Shown here: piece after piece, positions 8,271 through 13,171 of the stretch
Layout: each line of letters begins with the position of its first letter
How positions within the stretch are numbered: the first letter of the stretch is position 1
Source: JAUXFK01 sp034189035
Lineage (GTDB): Bacteria; Desulfobacterota; UBA8473
Length of the DNA: 13,171 nt
Reading direction: 5' to 3'
NCBI GenBank assembly: GCA_034189035.1
Contig: JAXHVA010000106.1
Location: 1 to 13,171, forward strand
The notes under the pieces: model-generated
The model's input: only the letters and a program-made list of their open reading frames with translations
The model's database searches: none
Told to the model about the DNA's origin: nothing
Translations under genes and position numbers: made by a program

Positions 8271-10757
8271 TTAAAATTTCTGCACATTACGTGCGATGAT
8301 AGCATCCTGGGTCATCTTATTCATTTCTACAAAATGGGCACTGTACCCAGCAATCCGAACTAAAAGCTCACTGTACTGCTCAGGCTCTCTCTGAGCCGAG
8401 TATAGGGTCTCGTTATCAACCATGTTAAACTGAACATGGTTGATCCCCAGGTCATGCCAGGTCTTCATGTAGTCTCGCCACATCTTAAAACCCTTCTCGC
8501 CTTGGAGCTGGGAGGGAGATAACCTTTGATTGAGGAGAGTTGCCCTTACTGAACCGACATGGTCTAACTTGCCAACCGACTTTAACACTGCCGTAGGTCC
8601 CTTCTTATCAAGACCAGGACCAGGAGAGCAACCGCCATCATACAGCGTGTCACCCCATCTTCTGCCGTTGGGCAAGGCCCCAATCTTTGGTGCCCCAACT
8701 GTGAATCCTGCCACGTTCTCTGGCAGGGTAGGCCAGGGTTGACCATTAATATCCCGGACAGACCAGGACATCTTGCCCAGGTCCTCATACACCTTTACCC
8801 ATATCTGGTCTACATAGTCATTGTCATTGCCCCACTTGGGCGCCCGGACAAAATCCTGCCTCATCTCTTCATAACCTTCCCAGTTCGCGTCTAATGCCTT
8901 TCTCAACTCGGCCATTGTATACTTCTTATCATCATAGATGAGTTTCTTTACCGCTGCCAGACAATCCCCTGTCTCGTTGAAGGTAAAGAGGGTAAACCAT
9001 AAGCTGCTCCTTTCCTTAGATAGGGCGCTATTCTCACCTGTCTCTATGCAACGTTCGTAAAGGGCGGAAGTCATGGGTTTGGGAAAACAATTTGCCTCCA
9101 CATGCCTGTTTCTATGCTCCAAGCTTGTGGCCATCTTAAAACCGGCCTTCAATTGCTCGTACCATGCATCGTAAAACTCTTCAAAGGTTTCAAACTCGGC
9201 ACAATCCCCTGTTTTAACGCCTATTTTCATTCCGGTTACAGGATCGATGCCGTCAAACATAGCCATAGAGATCGCCTTTGACCCGGCGCCTATCGAAGCT
9301 TGCGGATACCTCAAAGACGGTGCGGCCGATTTCGTGTCAGGGGCAGGAGCCATACACGCCTGGTGTACCCACCGTCTCGCCTCCTTTAGGGGATGGCCAA
9401 ACCAGTGCATAAGGTTGGGGATGAGCACGTCATCATTGCGTATGGAAGGATACCCCAGACCGTGGCGGATACATTCAAATACACGGCGAAGTGTCTCTGT
9501 ACGTACTTTACAATGATAACGAAAACCAAAAGTAGGGTCGCTCACCCTGCTTATGATGGCTGCTTCCAGATAGCAGTCAGTAAGGTCATTGCAGGCATCA
9601 TGACCGTCCTCATCTACTCCCCCGAGTGTCCATACGTAGGGACCAGGGCTGCCCTGCAGAGCTTCCCGACCTACCCGGGCCCATGATTTCCCAATCGAAT
9701 AGGCTTCCATCATCCACTCCGCACAGTACTCTATTACCTCATCCCTTGTCATGTTCTTCTCTTCCAGGACATCCTTTTTATAGAATGGCCAGTGCCAGTA
9801 GTCCTGACGCCATGACCAGGCAGCATTGTGCCATTCAAGGCGGTATGCTATCTGCACAAAGTGATCAAATTGTATAGCCTCCCAAAGATGCTCAGGGGGC
9901 TTTGCGGGTACCTTATGACAGGTCTCACTTATTCGTAATAGCTCCTGCCTTCTTGTCGGATCGGTCTCAAAATTCTCTGCAATTATCTTGGCCAGTCGAC
10001 TGAAGCGCCTTGCATATCTTGTCGCTGCCTGAAGACATATTTTCATCGACTTCCATGTGTCTATCCTTCCCATGTAAGAGACCTGCTCCTTTGCATGGGA
10101 AGCCTCACGTATCCTCTTATCTGCATCTTTCAGCTTCTCATCTATAGTCTCTATTATCGAATCAAATCCCTGGTACATCCAGTCAGGCTGCGGCGTAACA
10201 TAGTCAAAAGCGCTCACATCTCTTCCTGGTGCCAGATACTCTCCCACTACGGCCAACACCTTTTCCCTATGACTATGATACTGGTGACTCAGATCCTGAT
10301 AGGTTCTTCCCTTCCAGTATTCCACCATCTCTTTTGCCTCTTCCAAGTCCTCTTCAGGGATAATACCTGTGCGGTCGTTTAATATATCTTCATTCACCAT
10401 AGAAGAGGCTGTGGGGATCCAGGTGACAAGATGTGGGGCAGAAGCTGGATAACCCTGAATTCGGGAATGGTCAGTGATAAAGATGGGTGTATTATCAAGC
10501 AATGCAGCAAGTGCCCTGGCTCTTGTGATAATAAACGGCTCAGAGGGAGGGGCTTCCTTGAATATCTTGGTCTGCCAGCGGATATTCTCCAGGTCTATCT
10601 GAACTCCGGGTAGCCAGCTCGACCCCTTGGTGGCCTTAGACCAGATCGCCTTCCTGAGATAGTTAAGCCGTGGGGACCTCTTCTTCTCTGCCCACCACCA
10701 GTATTGACGATTGTCCAATAACTCTTCCTCACTTTTCTTTATTTCGTCCGGCGCCAT
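8271..10757 (-). CDS. Glycyl radical enzyme, X-succinate synthase-like (upstream copy)
   Basis: Intact 828-residue paralogue of the GRE at 5709-8195. The two align end to end without a gap and differ at about 136 positions by hand count, near 84% identity. C468 (HQACMAPAPDTK) and G804 (RIAGYSAHF) are both kept, so it should be activatable. Differences cluster at residues 161-220, 487-520, 551-575 and 681-690, while 721-761 are identical. One change lies close to the active cysteine: S477 here against W477 in the other copy. The same C-M-A-P argument places it nearest the fumarate-adding branch; the exact substrate is unknown. The start at 10757 has GGGAGG (10765-10770) seven nucleotides upstream. 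It is the first intact gene of the minus-strand unit, so a promoter is expected in 10771-10900, but I could not define one. Confidence 0.9.
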   Translation of the reverse strand: MAPDEIKKSEEELLDNRQYWWWAEKKRSPRLNYLRKAIWSKATKGSSWLPGVQIDLENIRWQTKIFKEAPPSEPFIITRARALAALLDNTPIFITDHSRIQGYPASAPHLVTWIPTASSMVNEDILNDRTGIIPEEDLEEAKEMVEYWKGRTYQDLSHQYHSHREKVLAVVGEYLAPGRDVSAFDYVTPQPDWMYQGFDSIIETIDEKLKDADKRIREASHAKEQVSYMGRIDTWKSMKICLQAATRYARRFSRLAKIIAENFETDPTRRQELLRISETCHKVPAKPPEHLWEAIQFDHFVQIAYRLEWHNAAWSWRQDYWHWPFYKKDVLEEKNMTRDEVIEYCAEWMMEAYSIGKSWARVGREALQGSPGPYVWTLGGVDEDGHDACNDLTDCYLEAAIISRVSDPTFGFRYHCKVRTETLRRVFECIRHGLGYPSIRNDDVLIPNLMHWFGHPLKEARRWVHQACMAPAPDTKSAAPSLRYPQASIGAGSKAISMAMFDGIDPVTGMKIGVKTGDCAEFETFEEFYDAWYEQLKAGFKMATSLEHRNRHVEANCFPKPMTSALYERCIETGENSALSKERSSLWFTLFTFNETGDCLAAVKKLIYDDKKYTMAELRKALDANWEGYEEMRQDFVRAPKWGNDNDYVDQIWVKVYEDLGKMSWSVRDINGQPWPTLPENVAGFTVGAPKIGALPNGRRWGDTLYDGGCSPGPGLDKKGPTAVLKSVGKLDHVGSVRATLLNQRLSPSQLQGEKGFKMWRDYMKTWHDLGINHVQFNMVDNETLYSAQREPEQYSELLVRIAGYSAHFVEMNKMTQDAIIARNVQKF

Positions 10758-10764
10758 ATCGATA

Positions 10765-10770
10765 CCTCCC
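10765..10770 (-). promoter_or_regulatory. Shine-Dalgarno site of the upstream GRE
   Basis: GGGAGG is separated from the ATG at 10757 by TATCGAT. It fixes this start and matches the spacer of the downstream GRE. Confidence 0.85.
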
Positions 10771-10899
10771 TTTTATATGTTTCTCTTAAGGTTTTACGAA
10801 AAGCGATTATTGCCTTAGCTTCGAGTACAAGGTATTAACACTTATTAAAAAAGAGCTATAGTGTGCGATAAAAATCTATGAGTTTGATTGTGTTTCAAA

Positions 10900-11495
10900 G
10901 AAAATTTGCCACAGAGAAATCTTGCCAACTACATCTATTTTTTGCATTGATCTAACTGTTACCAGTGCCCACAGTGTTGATATGACAAGGCATCTTTTCA
11001 TAGTAACCGCCATCTGTATCAGTGCAAGCGTTTTAAATATCAAGTGTCTTTATTAGCGGGGACAATCTTTCATAAGACAAGAACTCACTTAAAGAAGTGG
11101 ATGTAGATGACCTTTTTAACGGCCGTCAGAATAGCAGTATTTCTATGCTTTCTTTGTAAAGAATGCTGGAGGTCATAAACTACAAGACAGTTTGTACTAT
11201 GGGAGAATAAGCCTTCGATAGGCTATGTCTGAACGGGATGTATAATACAGGCTTTTGCTGGTCTGATAGAAATAGGGGATACCTACTTTGGCTCGCTAAA
11301 GAATCGATCACAAATGTTAAGGGGAATATTTGCGAAGTTTACCATGTGGTAGTCCTAATCACCTTAGGCGTTATTTGTCTGAATACTGTTATCGGGTTCA
11401 ATCGAAGATTCTGAGGATTCCAAATGTTTGACAGAGTTCTAACGGCTTACTCAAATAGCTCTACCTTTATTCCATTTTCGGAGTTAAGGGCATAA
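10900..11495 (+). mobile_element. Decayed IS1595-family (ISXO2-like) transposase
   Basis: Conceptual translation across frames gives an ISXO2-type transposase in the right order. First comes a zinc-ribbon start (LANYIYFLH, then CPQC at 10966). Then LYQCKRFKYQVSLLAGTIFH with KTRTHLKKW follows, the family's most typical block. Next is a worn region near 11140-11210 (RMLEVINYKT), then LIEIGDTYFG near 11261, matching the family's acidic ETY-type catalytic motif, and finally YCYRFNRRF and SELRA ending at a TAA (11493-11495). Stops and frameshifts are frequent, for example the TGA straight after CPQC, so it is inactive. I could not define terminal inverted repeats or a target duplication. It sits between the intact GRE pair and a dead GRE fragment, so it may have taken part in the breakup of the array. 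Confidence 0.8.
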
Positions 11496-11622
11496 CCGAT
11501 TATGTAGAATAATCTTAGTTTTTATCAATCTCCTTGTCAATTTAAAAGATTGAGTCCTGCATGTATACAGGAAAACCTTAATTATATACATGAAAAAAAT
11601 CTAGACTTTACTCAGAGTAACC
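11496..11622. other. AT-rich spacer with a small inverted repeat
   Basis: No gene is visible. CATGTATA (11560-11567) and TATACATG (11585-11592) form a perfect 8-bp inverted repeat with a 17-nt loop, of unknown meaning. Confidence 0.4.
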
Positions 11623-11768
11623 TAGAATTTATTGCATGCTTTGCGCGATGATAGCATCCTGCATTATCTCGTATTAACAAAATGATCACTGAACGTTCAA
11701 TCCGAACTAGAAATTCACTTTAATAGTCGGGTCTCTCTGGGTTGTATACAGGGTTCGTTATCAACCAT
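11623..11768 (-). pseudogene. Decayed 3' end of a third GRE gene
   Basis: This 146-bp stretch aligns with the last 48 or so codons of both intact GRE genes, in the same orientation. Shared blocks include GCGATGATAGCATCCTG, CAATCCGAACTA, CTCTCTCTGGG and GTTATCAACCAT. On the minus strand it opens with MVDNE, as in the live copies (MVDNETLY), then frameshifts and stops appear. The stretch matching RIAGYS reads CGGATTG followed by AACGTTCAGT, so the radical glycine codon is gone. Homology ends abruptly at 11768, where the rest of the gene is missing. It has features of both live copies, so it is a separate relic paralogue and not a recent partial duplication of either. Confidence 0.85.
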
Positions 11769-12046
11769 ACCTATGTTGGTTGGTATGTTAACAAAAAACC
11801 TACCTATTAACTATCAATATTATAGCAAAATTTACTTTGCGTGTCAAGGAAAAATGGAACTCAATGCATAATGACCAAATACAATTCATACACTGATTAT
11901 TGATATCAGTAGTAGTAATTGTGGGAATGTAGATAACTCTTATTGAGTTACCTACATTCCCACAATTACAGAGAGGCGAGGTCCTGGCAAAAAGATGTAT
12001 ACTTATTTTTAAAACATTAACAATACCAGAAGTTAGGAGGTTGCAT
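11769..12046. other. Intergenic sequence carrying a long hairpin
   Basis: No coding region is recognised; a minus-strand open frame across it has no family resemblance. Its main feature is the inverted repeat at 11915-11969. Confidence 0.45.
11915..11969. repeat. Near-perfect 25-bp inverted repeat
   Basis: The arms 11915-11939 and 11945-11969 are complementary at 24 of 25 positions around the loop TTATT. The left arm begins GTAATTGTGGGAATGTAG. The one mismatch is A-C on the plus strand, which becomes a tolerated G-U pair in a minus-strand transcript. No T run lies on either side, so it is not a standard terminator. Candidates are a small palindromic mobile repeat, the end of a lost element, or a structured RNA. 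Confidence 0.85.
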
Positions 12047-12166
12047 ATGTGGAAAAGTAGAATAAAAGAACAAATGAGATACGATCGTAATACTAAAATT
12101 CGTAAGAAAGTCAATCTTTTCTTCAAAGCTGATGAGCTAAAAGGTAGTGTACAATATTTTGTGTAA
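12047..12166 (+). CDS. Small hypothetical ORF, possibly truncated by the IS256 element
   Basis: A 39-codon frame starts MWKSRIKEQMRYDRNTKIRK, is basic and lysine/arginine-rich, and ends at TAA 12164-12166. The ATG at 12047 has an excellent ribosome site, TAGGAGG at 12034-12040, with 6 nt spacing. I do not recognise a family. The last codons (SVQYFV) run into sequence that looks like the left end of the neighbouring IS256-type element (about 12147 onward), so the original gene may have been longer and cut by the insertion. It could also be a non-coding coincidence. Confidence 0.35.
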   Translation: MWKSRIKEQMRYDRNTKIRKKVNLFFKADELKGSVQYFV

Positions 12167-13056
12167 ATTTTGAGAGTGTAGAAAAAAGGGCGCTTTTCCT
12201 ATAAAAAGAGATTTAATCAGAAACCTTAATAAGAAAGGAGAAGCACCCATGAAAGAGGAAATTAGTGTACCTGAGGTAATCAGTATTTTCAAGGAGATTT
12301 AAGATTTATCTTTTTGAGGGGGATTAGCACCCGTACCTTATCAATGATTTCTAAAAGGTTGATAGGCCGGAAGATATCTGTTGATAGAGGCCGTAAAAAA
12401 ATAGAGAACCCATGATCCTCCGAGGAAAGAATCAGATACATATTTTTGGATGTTAACTTTGATATGAGCGTAGATGGCAGCATAGAGAAAGTTCCTGTGC
12501 TGGTGGCTATCAGAGTTACCGAAATAAGACAAAAACTGGATTTAGTTTTCCAGGCTGGGGATAAGGGATCGGCATCTCCCTGGCGAGAGTTTTTCAAGGA
12601 TCTGAAGGGAAGAGGTTTATTAGAAGGTAGCAAGATATCTTGGGAGTTATGGACGGATTGCCGGGTCTTGAGAAGGTATTTAAGGAAGGGTTTCCAGAAG
12701 CCAAAGATGCCAGGTCCATGTGGCCCGAAATGTTCTGGCCAAGGTTCCTGCAAAGTTGAAAAAGCTGTGGCGGATGATATAAGATCCATTTTCTATGCCT
12801 CCTCAAAACAGAAAGCCATAGAGTTCTTTGACCTTTTTAAACAAAGATGGCAGCAAGACCTCCCTTCTGCCGTCAAGTGCCTGGATAACCCTATAAAGGC
12901 GTGTCTGGACGTTTCTTATCTGTCCTGAGGAAGAATAGTCTCTTTGAGAACTACAAATATCATTGAACGTCTTAACAAGGAATTCAAGCGCAGAACGAAA
13001 CCTATGGAGATAGTTGCCGGAGAGAAGGCCTGCTATACTCTACTGGCTTTTATAGT
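12147..13056 (+). mobile_element. Decayed IS256-family insertion sequence
   Basis: The left end, GTGTACAATATTTTGTG (12149-12163), resembles IS256 terminal repeats. A transposase start follows at 12249 (MKEEISVPEVISIFKEI) with GGAG 8 nt upstream, then a stop at 12300-12302. Later pieces match the family in order: FLRGISTRTLSMISKRLIGR near 12313, the first catalytic Asp region LDVNFDMSVDG near 12446, VPVLVAIRVTE, DGLPGLEKVFKEGFPEA in another frame near 12650, DDIRSIFYASSKQKA near 12774, and SLRTTNIIERLNKEFKRRTK near 12940 with the catalytic Glu. Roughly 100 codons between the first two pieces are missing. There are frameshifts near 12640 and 12760 and a TGA at 12926-12928. Homology fades after LLAFI near 13056 and I see no right terminal repeat. 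It is inactive. Confidence 0.85.
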
Positions 13057-13106
13057 AAACGCAATAAATATTGCAGTTATGAATACTTTATGGTATATCT
13101 GCCTAA

Positions 13107-13117
13107 AAGGAGGTGGA
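13107..13117 (+). promoter_or_regulatory. Strong Shine-Dalgarno site of the edge gene
   Basis: AAGGAGGTGG lies about 5 nt before the ATG at 13120. It is close to the full anti-Shine-Dalgarno complement and supports a genuine gene start. Confidence 0.7.
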
Positions 13118-13119
13118 AT

Positions 13120-13171
13120 ATGCCAAAAACAATTGAAATCAAAGATGCAAAAACAGTTAAAGCCGAAATAC
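13120..13171 (+). CDS. Start of an unidentified gene, cut by the window edge
   Basis: Seventeen codons are visible, MPKTIEIKDAKTVKAEI, open to the edge. The ribosome site AAGGAGGTGG is very strong. The opening is charged and lysine-rich, with no signal peptide. Seventeen residues do not identify a family. The gene begins some 60 bp after IS256 homology fades and could belong to the adjacent chromosomal segment or to another element. Confidence 0.6.
   Translation, partial: MPKTIEIKDAKTVKAEI

Noticed and set aside
5968..8742. Two similar 70-codon plus-strand frames (5968-6180 and 8530-8742) that look like a conserved repeated gene
   Set aside because: They are antisense shadows of the most conserved part of the two GRE genes; their similarity follows from the GRE duplication.
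11800..12126. 108-codon minus-strand frame
   Set aside because: It crosses the long palindrome and the plus-strand small ORF, and its translation has no recognisable family pattern.
12446..12928. 160-codon plus-strand open frame as a stand-alone gene
   Set aside because: It is an accidental open stretch through the decayed IS256 transposase; the family frame shifts inside it near 12640 and 12760.
1..13171. CRISPR array, tRNA, rRNA or attachment site
   Set aside because: I found no regularly spaced repeats, no cloverleaf-like sequence, no ribosomal RNA signature and no integrase gene.

Overview
The window reads as a chromosomal stretch of a strictly anaerobic bacterium. It carries two oxygen-sensitive glycyl radical enzymes (GREs), a multi-cluster iron-sulfur protein and the remains of a coenzyme-B12-dependent acyl-CoA mutase. 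Shine-Dalgarno sites are strong (GGAGG type). This gene mix is known from Desulfobacterota and anaerobic Firmicutes that degrade hydrocarbons or aromatics, but the sequence alone does not settle the taxon.

Layout. (1) 56-1138 (+): an intact protein with an N-terminal winged-helix-like region, a cysteine-rich middle and two C-terminal 4Fe-4S ferredoxin motifs. (2) 1145-2891 (+): a methylmalonyl-CoA-mutase-type large subunit, recognisable end to end but broken by about seven frameshifts and an in-frame stop. (3) 2892-3591: AT-rich sequence with no convincing gene, apart from a possible 21-codon IS21-type transposase start. (4) 3592-4110 (-): a DJ-1/PfpI protein. (5) 4528-5478 (+): a DUF523-DUF1722 protein. 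(6) 5652-5688: a hairpin that fits a terminator for the minus-strand genes. (7) 5709-8195 and 8271-10757 (-): two GREs of 828 residues each, 75 bp apart, aligning without gaps at about 84% identity (hand count). (8) 10900-11495: a decayed IS1595/ISXO2-type transposase. (9) 11623-11768: a decayed 3' end of a third GRE gene in the same orientation. (10) 11915-11969: an almost perfect 25-bp inverted repeat. (11) 12047-13056: a small ORF and a decayed IS256-family element. (12) 13120-13171: the start of a new gene that runs off the window.

The GRE pair is the biological centre. Both copies keep the radical-site motif RIAGYS (G804) and an active-site cysteine in CMAP (C468). The C-x-E motif of choline lyase, diol dehydratases and arylacetate decarboxylases is absent. 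This fits best with the fumarate-adding (X-succinate synthase) branch such as benzylsuccinate and alkylsuccinate synthases, but the substrate cannot be read from sequence. In known alkane pathways an acyl-CoA mutase of the methylmalonyl-CoA mutase family acts downstream of fumarate addition, so a mutase in the same window is suggestive. It is a pseudogene here, however, and no activating enzyme, accessory small subunit or CoA ligase/transferase lies in the window. The GREs must rely on partners encoded elsewhere.

The region has been much rearranged. A GRE array of at least three copies has shrunk to two, two transposase genes have decayed, and a 121-bp perfectly identical tract in the two live GREs suggests recent gene conversion or strong constraint.
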